Notes under the pieces: model-generated
What the model saw: the letters and a program-made list of their open reading frames with translations, nothing else
Databases searched by the model: none
What the model was told of the DNA's origin: nothing
Shown: in pieces, positions 24,788 to 32,704 of the stretch
Numbering within the stretch: the stretch's first letter is position 1
Layout of the letters: each line of letters opens with the position of its first letter
Assembly (NCBI GenBank): GCA_963819695.1
Contig: CAWFXD010000002.1
Coordinates: 434,001 to 498,000, forward strand
Origin: DASZIT01 sp963819695
Lineage (GTDB): Bacteria > Actinomycetota > Acidimicrobiia > Acidimicrobiales > RAAP-2
Direction: 5' to 3'
Length of the DNA: 64,000 nucleotides
Made by a program: the position numbers and the translations under genes

Positions 24788-24817
24788 CGGCCCCCTCATG
24801 GGCGCGAGGTTCGCCGC

Positions 24818-24823
24818 TACCAT
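24818..24823 (+). promoter_or_regulatory. -10 box (TACCAT), leaderless promoter of the aldo/keto reductase
   Basis: TACCAT ends 6 nt before the ATG at 24830, so transcription would begin at the start codon. The same box and spacing occur before ilvD. Confidence 0.45.
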
Positions 24824-24829
24824 CTGCCC

Positions 24830-25858
24830 ATGGAGCTTCGTACCCTTGGTCGTACCGGTGTAAAGGTCAGCCCGCTCTGTCTGGGAGCCATGATGTTCGG
24901 GGCCTGGGGAACCCCCGACCATGACGAGTCGATCCGCATCATCCACCGCGCCCTCGACGCCGGCATCAACTTCGTCGACACCGCCGACGTCTACTCCGCC
25001 GGCGAGTCCGAAGAGATCGTCGGCAAGGCGCTCGCCCAGATCAAGCGCGAGAAGATCGTCCTGGCCACCAAGGTCCACGGTGCCATGGGGCGCGATCCCA
25101 ATGCCCAGGGGAACTCCCGCCGGTGGATCATCGCCGAGTGCGAGAACAGCCTGCGCCGGCTGGGCACCGACTACATCGACCTCTACCAGATCCATCGGCC
25201 CTCGCCCGACACCGATATCGACGAGACCCTCGGCGCGCTCACCGATCTGGTCCGCTCGGGCAAGGTGCGGTACATCGGGAGCTCGACGTTCCCCGCCGAC
25301 GACATCGTCGAGGCCCAGTGGGTGGCCGAACGCCGTGTCCGGGAGCGGTTCGTCACCGAGCAGCCGCCCTATTCGATCCTGGTGCGGGGCATCGAGGCCG
25401 ACGTCCTGCCCCGGTGCCAACAGTTCGGCATGGGGGTGTTGTCGTGGAGCCCGCTGGCCGGCGGATGGCTGTCCGGCGCCTTCGGGCAGGGCAAGGACAA
25501 CACCAGCCGGCGATCGGTGATGCTGCCGCACCACTATGACATGACCGTCCCGGGGAACACCGAGAAGCTCGATGCGGTCATCTCCCTCCAGGAGCTGGCC
25601 GACAAGGCCGGCCTGACGCTGATCGAGCTGGCCCTGGGGTTCGTGCTCGAGCACCCGGCGGTTACCTGCCCGATCATCGGGCCGCGGACCATGGAGCACC
25701 TGGAGTCGCAACTCCCCGCCCTCGAGGTGCGACTCGACCGCGACATCCTCGACCGCATCGACGAGATCGTGCCCCCGGGCACCGACCTGAACGCCACCGA
25801 CATCGGCTGGGTTCCACCCGCAGTGGCCGACCCCTCCCTCCGCCGCCGCCCACGCTGA
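24830..25858 (+). CDS. Aldo/keto reductase
   Basis: A 342-residue NADPH-dependent oxidoreductase with the AKR barrel. Landmarks are MELRTLGRTGVKVSPLCLGA at the start, FVDTADVYSAGESEEIVGKAL near 48 with catalytic Asp and Tyr, VLATKVHG near 80 with the catalytic Lys, and DYIDLYQIHRPSPDTDIDET near 117 with the catalytic His. CPIIGPRTMEHLES near 283 is the cofactor-binding segment. It is of the general YajO/Gcy type that reduces aldehydes and ketones; a specific substrate cannot be given. A P450 gene follows by 27 bp, and the two may be co-transcribed. Confidence 0.92.
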   Translation: MELRTLGRTGVKVSPLCLGAMMFGAWGTPDHDESIRIIHRALDAGINFVDTADVYSAGESEEIVGKALAQIKREKIVLATKVHGAMGRDPNAQGNSRRWIIAECENSLRRLGTDYIDLYQIHRPSPDTDIDETLGALTDLVRSGKVRYIGSSTFPADDIVEAQWVAERRVRERFVTEQPPYSILVRGIEADVLPRCQQFGMGVLSWSPLAGGWLSGAFGQGKDNTSRRSVMLPHHYDMTVPGNTEKLDAVISLQELADKAGLTLIELALGFVLEHPAVTCPIIGPRTMEHLESQLPALEVRLDRDILDRIDEIVPPGTDLNATDIGWVPPAVADPSLRRRPR

Positions 25859-25885
25859 ACCGAGGGACCTCGTGGAGAACGGCTC

Positions 25886-27085
25886 GTGGTGAATCCGCTG
25901 CCGGAGTTCGACCCGTTCTCGGACGAGTACTTCGACGATCCGTACGACCTCTACCGCCGGATGCGGGACGAAGCCCCGGTGTCGTTCAACCAGCACTACG
26001 GTTTCTGGGCGCTGTTTCGATACGAGGACGTGTGCCGGGCCCACAAGGAGTGGCAGTCCTTCTCCTCGAGCCGCGGCGTCGATCTCGCCACCCTGAGCCG
26101 GCCTTCGGAACGGCAGTTCGCCGGCATCATTACCCAGGACCCGCCCGAACACGACCGGTTGCGGGCCCTGGTGAGCAGGGCCTTCACTCCCCGGGCGGTA
26201 GCCAGCCTCGAACCGATGATCACCGAGGTGATCGTTGGATTCCTCGACGCCGTCGACGGCGACGGTTTCGACGCGGTTGCCGATTTCTCCGGCCCGTTTC
26301 CGGTGGAGATCATCTCCCGCATGCTCGGGGTCCCTGAGCCCGACCGGCAGCAGATCCGCCACCGGCTCGACCTGATGCTCCATCGGGAGCCCGGCCAGAT
26401 GGACCCGACGCCCGAGGGCTCGGAGGCGGCCGCCGACAGTGTCTCCTACTTTCTGGAGCTGGTGGCCGACAAACGTAACCACCCCGGCGACGACATGGTC
26501 AGCCGTCTGATCGAGGCGGAGGTCGACCGGGGTGATGGGGAGGTCACCCGGTTGGGCGATTTCGAGATCGCCGGGTTCGCGGTGTTGCTGGGCGGTGCCG
26601 GAGCGGAGACGGTAACCAAACTGGTGGGCAACGCGGTGGTGCTCTTCGCACGAAACCCGGCCGAGTGGAACAAGGTGTTGGACGATCCCGGCAAGATCGG
26701 GGGCGCGGTGGAAGAGGTCCTGCGCTACCTGCCCCCTGCCCAATACCAGGGACGGTTCTCGGTGCGCGAGTCGGTCTTCAACGGGGTAACCGTCCCGGCC
26801 GGGCACCCGACCATCCTGGTCACCGGATCGGCCACCCGGGATGAGCGGTTCTACGACCGGCCCGACACCTTCGACATCGATCGCCCGGCCAGCCTGGCCC
26901 TCGGATTCGGCTACGGCATCCACAGCTGCCTGGGTGCAGCCCTCGCCCGCCTGGAGAGCGCCATCGCCATCCGCGAGTTGGCCCGTCGGTGGCCGAAGTA
27001 CGAAGTGGACGAAGGTGGATGCCGGCGGGTCCACATGTCGAACGTGGCGGGCTATTCGCGGGTGCCGCTCCGGCCGGTGGGCTGA
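25886..27085 (+). CDS. Cytochrome P450
   Basis: A 399-residue soluble P450 from GTG at 25886. Canonical motifs are present: I-helix GGAGAETVTKLVGN near residue 235, the K-helix E-x-x-R in EEVLRYLPP near 278, and the heme loop FGYGIHSCLGAALARLE near 343 with the Cys ligand. The N-terminal DPYDLYRRMRDEAPV is typical of bacterial CYP families acting on steroids or fatty acids. Redox partners are not adjacent; a small ferredoxin is encoded at 6192-6449. The preceding aldo/keto reductase may act in the same pathway, which is inference. Confidence 0.93.
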   Translation: MVNPLPEFDPFSDEYFDDPYDLYRRMRDEAPVSFNQHYGFWALFRYEDVCRAHKEWQSFSSSRGVDLATLSRPSERQFAGIITQDPPEHDRLRALVSRAFTPRAVASLEPMITEVIVGFLDAVDGDGFDAVADFSGPFPVEIISRMLGVPEPDRQQIRHRLDLMLHREPGQMDPTPEGSEAAADSVSYFLELVADKRNHPGDDMVSRLIEAEVDRGDGEVTRLGDFEIAGFAVLLGGAGAETVTKLVGNAVVLFARNPAEWNKVLDDPGKIGGAVEEVLRYLPPAQYQGRFSVRESVFNGVTVPAGHPTILVTGSATRDERFYDRPDTFDIDRPASLALGFGYGIHSCLGAALARLESAIAIRELARRWPKYEVDEGGCRRVHMSNVAGYSRVPLRPVG

Positions 27086-27097
27086 CCGTCGCCGCGG

Positions 27098-28399
27098 TCA
27101 GGTGGGTGGTGGTTCCGGTCGGGTCGGCGGCCGGTCGCCGGTGTCGACCAGGTCCTGGGCCACCTCCCGGAGCCTGACGTTGAGATGCTGGGACGCCCGA
27201 CGCAAGATGTCGAAGGCCTGGTCGGAAGTGATGCGCTCCCGCTCCATCAGGATGCCCTGGGCCTGACCGATGAGCTCGCGGGTGGCCAGGGCCTGGTTCA
27301 GGTTGACGGCCCGCCGGTCCTCGTCCTCGTGGGAGCGAGCTCCGCCCAGGGCCAGCCCGGAGAGGGTGGCGAAGATCAGCCCCTTGGCCCGGTCGGTCGC
27401 CCCGAACGCCCGGGGGTAGCGGGCGTACAGGTTGAGCGCCCCCAGCGTGCGTTCAGCGTAGAGGTGGTAAGCCAGCGCACACCGGGCTCCGGCCGCGGCC
27501 GCCTCGGGCCCGAACGCGGCCCATCGCCGGTCGTCGGCCAGGTCTTCGGCGTAGACGGTCGTTCGCTGGTCGATCGCGTCGAGGCAGGGTCCCTCACCGG
27601 TCATCTGCTGGAGACCGTCGATCTCGATCACCAACGGATCGGAGTGCACCGCGGTCGCCACCTCGTCGCCGTCCACGATGAAGATGCCGGCAAAGTCGCA
27701 TCCGTCGATGGCGGCCACCGCCTGCTCGACGACCGCTTGCAGGGTGCCGGCCACGCTCCCGGCGGCGAACAGGGCGCGGGCAACTTCGGAGAGATTGGCA
27801 GTGAGTTCCACGGTGGTGGTGTCGGGGTCGGCCATATCCTCAACTCCTGGGACCATTCTATCGAAAAAGGCACCGACGGCCAACCTGGCCCGGAGCTCGG
27901 TCATGCAGGCCTGGAGATGAATCTTGACCGCGCCACCCTGCTGTTGGAGTAGCTGCGCGACTTCGTCGTAGGTGTGCTCGCCGAAGTAGGCGGAGACGAT
28001 GGCCCCCAGCTTGACTTCGGGAAGGTGGGCCAACAACGCCCACGCTTCGTCGCCGGTGAGCCGGGCCCGCCCTCTCGGCGCCGATTCGGGTCCGGACCTG
28101 GGCCGGAGGCCCCGAGACCTGTTGATCCTGGCTCGCCGGCTGGCCTCTTTGTACGCCCGGGTCAGCAGGTGGCTTCGCAGCGAACCTCGCTCCGGGTTGT
28201 ATCGCTCGGGTGCTCGCCACAATGCCAGGAAGACGTCGTGGGTCACATTCTCGGCGTCGCCGGTTTCGCCGCCCTCGCACATGCGGCTGGCCAATCCGTA
28301 CACTGAAGGACCGTGGAGACGGTGCGCCTCGGCCAGTGCCTCCTCGTGGCCGCGCTCGATGCCGACGATGAGCGCGGCATCGGAGTTCTCGTTCCCCAC
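27098..28399 (-). CDS. ECF-like sigma factor fused to GAF and ANTAR domains
   Basis: A 433-residue single frame combining transcription initiation and RNA-binding parts. Residues about 10-90 look like sigma region 2 (NVTHDVFLALWRAPERYNPE), and 115-175 like region 4 (LAHLPEVKLGAIVSAYFGEHTYDEVAQLL). A GAF domain covers about 205-345 (TGEGPCLDAIDQ, LGALNLYAR). The last 60 residues are an ANTAR domain, with LATRELIGQAQGILMER and FDILRRASQHLNVRLREVAQ, which in other proteins binds paired hairpins in mRNA and prevents termination. GTG at 28399 fits a TAGGTT -10 box 7 nt upstream. An internal ATG at 27835, with AGGAG 8 nt before it, could also give a separate GAF-ANTAR protein. Confidence 0.88.
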   Translation of the reverse strand: MGNENSDAALIVGIERGHEEALAEAHRLHGPSVYGLASRMCEGGETGDAENVTHDVFLALWRAPERYNPERGSLRSHLLTRAYKEASRRARINRSRGLRPRSGPESAPRGRARLTGDEAWALLAHLPEVKLGAIVSAYFGEHTYDEVAQLLQQQGGAVKIHLQACMTELRARLAVGAFFDRMVPGVEDMADPDTTTVELTANLSEVARALFAAGSVAGTLQAVVEQAVAAIDGCDFAGIFIVDGDEVATAVHSDPLVIEIDGLQQMTGEGPCLDAIDQRTTVYAEDLADDRRWAAFGPEAAAAGARCALAYHLYAERTLGALNLYARYPRAFGATDRAKGLIFATLSGLALGGARSHEDEDRRAVNLNQALATRELIGQAQGILMERERITSDQAFDILRRASQHLNVRLREVAQDLVDTGDRPPTRPEPPPT

Positions 28400-28406
28400 C
28401 GCTTCG

Positions 28407-28412
28407 AACCTA
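28407..28412 (-). promoter_or_regulatory. -10 box (TAGGTT), leaderless promoter of the sigma-GAF-ANTAR gene
   Basis: TAGGTT on the minus strand ends 7 nt before the GTG at 28399. No ribosome-binding site is seen, so a leaderless message is likely. Confidence 0.4.
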
Positions 28413-29000
28413 GCTATCGCCCGAGTAGGGGACCGGACGATTGGCTACCAGCTCGGAGAACCGTTCGTTCCGCGCCTGGGCCAAGACGTCGTGGTCATGG
28501 GGGCTGGGCACCAGGGCACCGAGCAGGAAGGCCTCTACCGGCAACGAGGTTCTCCTGCCGCCCGGGGCAAAGTCGCGCCAGGAAGAATTCGCTCTCGGAC
28601 AGGTGAGCGTCATGTCGGGCCCGATCCAGCCGGGCGTCAGCCTCTCTGACCACGGATGCCTCTTCAACGCCTGGCGCCGAACATGGCGAAGACGGTCACG
28701 TCGCGGTTGTGGCGGGTCAGGGGGCTCGACACGGGGACCGCTTACCTCCATGCACACACCCGTGGGGGTGGGCTCTGACCCGTCAAATCCCTCGTTGTCG
28801 AAGGCACCTACCAATTGGAAAGGGTACTCCTCTCCGCCCCTTCGCGACCCGACCTTTCCGGGACGGCGGACGGGCTACCGCTGACGGTGGCGACGCCAAC
28901 CCGGATGGTGGCCTCGACCAGGGATTTCGAAGCGTCGTCGCCGGCCACTGGGAGCCGGAGGTCGCGGGCGGCCGGCTTCGCGTCGATTCCGCCGGTTCAC
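28413..29000. other. About 590 bp without a recognisable gene
   Basis: Between the divergent sigma-GAF-ANTAR and methyltransferase genes, several short frames are open on both strands, but none shows a known domain, a good start or coherent composition. The longest, 28410-28814 on the minus strand, is Pro/Arg-rich and looks accidental. The stretch may be a promoter region plus decayed sequence. I see no tRNA or repeat in it. Confidence 0.5.
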
Positions 29001-29006
29001 TACGGT
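29001..29006 (+). promoter_or_regulatory. -10 box (TACGGT), leaderless promoter of the second methyltransferase
   Basis: TACGGT ends 6 nt before the ATG at 29013, matching the spacing of other leaderless genes in the window. Confidence 0.4.
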
Positions 29007-29012
29007 AGATGC

Positions 29013-30041
29013 ATGCAGGAGGGCCCGCCGGAGTTCGCGCTGATCGATTTCGCATCGATGCGGGGCCTCGAAATCGGGCCGTTGGCCAACCCGAAGGTGG
29101 GCAAGGACCAGGGAAGCATCACCTATCTCGATCACGCCACCACCGAGGAGCTCAAGAGGAAGTACGCCACCAACGGTCAGCTCGCCGGTCAGATCGATTC
29201 GTTGGTCGACGTGGATGTCGTACAGCACGAAGACCAGACCCTGGGCGATGCCGTCGGCCCCGGCCAATTGTTCGACTACGTGATTGCCGCCCACGTGTTC
29301 GAACACATCCCGTTCATGGTCGATTGGTTGCACCAGGTGGAATCGGTGCTGGTGACCGGCGGCATTCTGTCGCTGGTCGTACCGGACAAGCGCTTCACCT
29401 TTGACGTGAACCGTCGGGTCACCGAGTTCGGCGAGGTCCTCGACGCCCATCTCCGCAACATCAAGGCGCCCACCTTCGCCCAGTTGTTCGACTTCTTCGC
29501 CCATACCGTGACCATCGATGGCATGGTGGACACCCCGGCGATCTGGGCGGGCACCGCCGACTACTCGGGGGTGGTGCGGGACGATGTCCCCGACAGCGAC
29601 ATCGCCGCCTTCGGGATCTGTCTCGACCAGCAGAAGCGGCCCTCCTTCGTGGACATCCATTGCCAGGTGTTCACCCCGACGTCGTTCCTGGACATCTTCG
29701 AGAAGCTGGTGAAGCTGGACCTGGTCAATTTTGAGATCGGGGCCTTCTTCGACACCCGGGTGAACACCTTCGAGTTCCAGGTGAGCCTGCGCAAGGTGGA
29801 TCTCGGGCAGGAGCGCAGTCGGATCCGGGCGCGGCAACGCGCCTCGGTGGACGCCGCCCGCAAGGTGATCGCCACGGGGTCACCGCCGGGATCGCCTCCT
29901 TCGCCTGCCCCCGGCCCGGCCACCAACGGCTCCGTCAACGAGTCCTCGGAGATGGAGCTGAGCGGCCTCGAGAAGCGGGCGCTGTTGCTCAAGCGAAGGG
30001 TGATGCACCGGCTACGGCACCGGGTTCCGCTCAGCCCCTGA
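29013..30041 (+). CDS. Class I methyltransferase-like protein, paralogue of 12419-13408
   Basis: A 342-residue protein. The start (FASMRGLEIGPLANPKVGK), FDYVIAAHVFEHIPFMVDWL near 86, VTGGILSLVVPDKRFTFDVN near 114 and IHCQVFTPTSFLDIFEKL near 212 align almost motif for motif with the other methyltransferase in the window. A Pro/Ser-rich linker near 295 precedes a basic tail (EKRALLLKRRVMHRLRHRV) also shared with the paralogue. Both end in a short, basic helix that could bind membrane or a nucleic acid. Target unknown. ATG at 29013 is supported by a -10 box 6 nt upstream. Confidence 0.75.
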   Translation: MQEGPPEFALIDFASMRGLEIGPLANPKVGKDQGSITYLDHATTEELKRKYATNGQLAGQIDSLVDVDVVQHEDQTLGDAVGPGQLFDYVIAAHVFEHIPFMVDWLHQVESVLVTGGILSLVVPDKRFTFDVNRRVTEFGEVLDAHLRNIKAPTFAQLFDFFAHTVTIDGMVDTPAIWAGTADYSGVVRDDVPDSDIAAFGICLDQQKRPSFVDIHCQVFTPTSFLDIFEKLVKLDLVNFEIGAFFDTRVNTFEFQVSLRKVDLGQERSRIRARQRASVDAARKVIATGSPPGSPPSPAPGPATNGSVNESSEMELSGLEKRALLLKRRVMHRLRHRVPLSP

Positions 30042-30058
30042 GTTCCACCTGGGGGCGG

Positions 30059-30721
30059 TCAGGCGCTCCGCCGGTGGATCTCGTAGGCGCACACATGGGC
30101 ACCGCTGAGGATGTGGGCGACCCGAACCACGTTGGCTTCGGGCAGGGCATCGCTGATGAAGCGGATCTCGCTGGTGCAGGCCTGGCGGAACCCGGAGGCG
30201 ACCGACAGGATCGCACAGTTGTGTTCGACGATCCGCCAGCCCCCGTCATCGGTCTCCTCGACGTCAGCCAGATAACCGTCCTCGTCGAGGATGCGGGTCA
30301 ACTCGCGGATCTTCCCGTCCAGACTCAGGTTTCCCAAGCGGATCTGGGCGTCGTGCAGGCGCCGTTGCCGGCGCAATTCGAACAACTCGGCGACGTCGTC
30401 GCTGTCGGGTCCGCCCAGGTAGCCGAGCAGTTCATTGGTGAGATCGCCGTATCGCTTGGGAAAGAACTCCTCGGCCGCCGGAGCCAGTTCGTAGATGTGC
30501 GCAGGGCGCCCACGCCCCTCCGGCTCCTGACGGTGGACAACCAAGCCGTCCTGTCGGAGGCGATCGAGTTGCTGGCGCACTGCCGTGACGGTGATGCCGA
30601 GCTCCTCGACCAGATCCCGCGATCGCAGAGCACCGTTGCGCTTGAGGGAGGCCAGAATCGCCCGCCGGGTAGACGGCATCGACTCCAGCGGGAGTTGCTC
30701 GCCCGTCGGTGTCTGGTTCAC
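30059..30721 (-). CDS. SufR-like Fe-S winged-helix transcriptional regulator
   Basis: A 220-residue regulator. A winged-helix domain covers about 15-85: ILASLKRNGALRSRDLVEELG, then VRQQLDRLRQDGLV, with the wing in PEGRGRPAHIYEL. The C-terminal part has three cysteines: NCAILS, FRQAC and GAHVC, spaced C-x12-C-x28-C. Cyanobacterial SufR has four Cys; mycobacterial forms are described with three that hold a [4Fe-4S] cluster, and this fits the three-Cys pattern. GTG at 30721 overlaps the QueA-like stop as GTGA, so the two are coupled. No suf genes lie in the window, so its targets are unknown. Confidence 0.8.
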   Translation of the reverse strand: MNQTPTGEQLPLESMPSTRRAILASLKRNGALRSRDLVEELGITVTAVRQQLDRLRQDGLVVHRQEPEGRGRPAHIYELAPAAEEFFPKRYGDLTNELLGYLGGPDSDDVAELFELRRQRRLHDAQIRLGNLSLDGKIRELTRILDEDGYLADVEETDDGGWRIVEHNCAILSVASGFRQACTSEIRFISDALPEANVVRVAHILSGAHVCAYEIHRRSA

Positions 30722-31788
30722 GGCAGCACCAGATGAACGTCACCGAACTCGTGCCACAGATACCCCTGGTCCAGCGCCTCGGCGTAGGAGGCTTCGAGGA
30801 GCTCCCGGCCGGCCACCGCCTCCAACATGGCCAGATGGGAGGCTTCCGGCTCGTGCCAGCCGGTCAACAGTCCGTCGAGCGCCCGCACCCGGCGATCGGC
30901 GGTGATGACGGTGTCGGTCCATCCCGTGCTCGGATGGACCAGGCCCTGTTGGTCCACCACCGACTCGAGCGCCCGGACCACCGTGGTGCCCACCGCGATC
31001 ACCAACCCGCCGTGGCGGTGGGTGTGGTTGATCCGGTTGGCCGTCACCGGCGAAACCCGGAAGTACTCCGGATACGGCGGCTCGGAGGCTTCGAGGGAAG
31101 CCACCCCGGTGTGGAGGACGATCGGGGTGATCCCGACCCCGGCGGCCACCAACCGGGTCAACACTTCGGGGGTGAACGGCCGGCCGGCGCTGGGCATCTC
31201 GGCCGACCCCGGCTCGGTGACGTAGACGTTCTGATAGGCCGAGATCGGCCACTCGCCCTGGATGTAGCCGTACCGGATCGGCCGGCCGTAGCTGGACAGG
31301 TAGCTGTGGAGCCGGCCGGGGATCTCCACCGACGCCACCCACAGGCGGACTCCTTCGGGATGTTCCGCGTAGGCGGAGAGCAGGGTGACGGTCCCGCCCC
31401 CGGGCAGATCGAGCCGGAGTCCTGCCGGGGCATCGAAGTAGGGCTGCCCCGACCGCCGGAGCTCCACCGTCCAGAGGCCGGCCGGCAACTGGGTGGACAG
31501 GCGGACCTCGGTCTCCCGTCCAAGGGCGTCCCGTCCCGGCATCTCGGCGGCCAGGGTCCCCGAGGTGTTGATGACCACCAGATCGCCGTCATGGAGGAAT
31601 CGTGGGAGTTCGGAGAAGTGGGTGTCGATCAGGCTGCCGTCGTGGCGGTTGGCCACCAGCATCCGAACCGCGTCGCGGGTGAGCCCGCGGGCCTCGGGGG
31701 GAGACGAGGCCTCGAGCTCGGGAGGAAGATCGAAGACCGGCAGCCCGCTCAGGGTCCGGCCGGCGGTGGCCGGACTCGCGGCGGTCAT
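30718..31788 (-). CDS. queA: QueA-like S-adenosylmethionine:tRNA ribosyltransferase-isomerase
   Basis: A 356-residue protein of the QueA family. Landmarks are DGDLVVINTSGTLAAEMPGR near residue 68, YIQGEWPISAYQNVYV near 174 (the SAM-binding YQTVYA segment of classical QueA), SAEMPSAGRPFTPEVL near 196, HTGVASLEASEPPYPEYF near 226, and TVVRALESV near 268. Classical QueA makes epoxyqueuosine in tRNA from preQ1. No other queuosine gene is present here, and many actinobacterial homologues sit apart from that pathway, so the exact reaction is uncertain. It overlaps both neighbours by 4 nt, in an SDR-QueA-SufR-like operon. Confidence 0.85.
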   Translation of the reverse strand: MTAASPATAGRTLSGLPVFDLPPELEASSPPEARGLTRDAVRMLVANRHDGSLIDTHFSELPRFLHDGDLVVINTSGTLAAEMPGRDALGRETEVRLSTQLPAGLWTVELRRSGQPYFDAPAGLRLDLPGGGTVTLLSAYAEHPEGVRLWVASVEIPGRLHSYLSSYGRPIRYGYIQGEWPISAYQNVYVTEPGSAEMPSAGRPFTPEVLTRLVAAGVGITPIVLHTGVASLEASEPPYPEYFRVSPVTANRINHTHRHGGLVIAVGTTVVRALESVVDQQGLVHPSTGWTDTVITADRRVRALDGLLTGWHEPEASHLAMLEAVAGRELLEASYAEALDQGYLWHEFGDVHLVLP

Positions 31789-32508
31789 CGGTTCGCCTCG
31801 GCGGAGGTCAGGGCGATCTCGGCCAGGCGGTAACGGCCGCTCGGACGGTCGCCGTGCAGCAGGGCCATCAGATTCGGGACCACCGACTCCGGCGGCGGTC
31901 GATCCGAGATGTCCTCACCGGGGAAGGCCTCCTGCTGCATCTGGGTTCTCATGTCGCCGGGATCGATCGCCCACACCCGGATGCCGGACTCCTCCACCGC
32001 CAGCACCGCGCTCGAGATGATCGAGAGCAGCCTTGGACGCTCCGTAGCCGCCCCAGCCGTCGTAGGCCTCCACCGACGCGTCGGAGGTCACGTTCACCAC
32101 CCGGGGATTCGGCGAGTCGCGGAGGAGAACGGCCGCCTCCCGGGTCAGCGCGGCCGGGGCGAGCACATTGGCCTCGAACACCGCCCGCAGTTCATCCGAC
32201 GGGTAGTCGGTGAGGTTGGGTTGGGGGGAGGGTCCCAGCCGGCTGGCGTTGTTGACCAGGAGGTCGAGCCCCCCGAGCCGTTCGGCCTCGTCCACCAGTG
32301 CCCGACGGTGTCCGGGATCGGTGATGTCCCCGGCCACCGCCACCACCGTCGCTCCCGACGAGGCGACGGCGATGGCGTCGTCCCGGGCGGCGATGAGCGC
32401 CGCCTCGCCCCGGGCGTCGATGATGACCGACCACCCGTCTCTGGCCAGGGCCGCCGCCAACGCGGCTCCGAGTCCCCTCGACGCTCCGGTCACAATTGCC
32501 ACGGACAT
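31785..32508 (-). pseudogene. Short-chain dehydrogenase/reductase, one-base frameshift
   Basis: Two overlapping frames together make one complete SDR of about 240 residues. The first has MSVAIVTGASRGLGAALAAA (TGxxxGxG), DLLVNNASRLGPS and the catalytic Y-x3-K in GGYGASKAALDHLE. The frame then breaks at 32007-32010. The second continues VLAVEESGIRVWAIDPGDMRT, the usual PG motif, to a stop at 31785. Removing one base from the CGCG before GTG restores the protein. The end overlaps the QueA-like start as ATGA, which an intact gene would do, so a sequencing error is more likely than decay. A GGGAGGG ribosome-binding site precedes the ATG at 32508. Confidence 0.8.
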
Positions 32509-32554
32509 GTCGTGCCCTCCCTGGTGCGGCTCCAACGATGGTTCGATGGCTTAT

Positions 32555-32578
32555 TAAAGACAGAATACTCTATCTTTA
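32555..32578. promoter_or_regulatory. 24-bp operator-like dyad in a divergent promoter region
   Basis: Arms TAAAGA and TCTTTA bound a 24-bp dyad whose halves match except for two transition pairs (pattern TAAAGAYAGARTA with its complement). It is markedly AT-rich in a GC-rich setting and lies between the divergent SDR and EF-G2-like genes. Its length and symmetry suit a TetR- or GntR-type dimer. No such regulator is encoded next to it. Confidence 0.5.
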
Positions 32579-32704
32579 TTCCTGATGACGGAATTTGGGT
32601 GTCGGCCCAGGCCGGCAGAGGCGTCCGATTCCGCGGCCCGAGCAAGTACCGGGAGCCGGCGGTAGATTCGTTTCCAGTCTTCACCGGCTCGAGACGAGGT
32701 GCGC

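Noticed and set aside
24311..27034. 907-codon minus-strand frame
   Set aside because: It runs opposite three recognised genes (NmrA-like, AKR, P450) and has shadow-type composition.
28395..28420. tRNA T-loop-like GGTTCGAA near the sigma-GAF-ANTAR start
   Set aside because: The flanking bases do not form the T-stem and no acceptor or anticodon arm could be drawn; it is better explained by a -10 box.
28410..28814. Possible 134-codon gene in the 590-bp gap
   Set aside because: No start signal, domain or composition in its favour.
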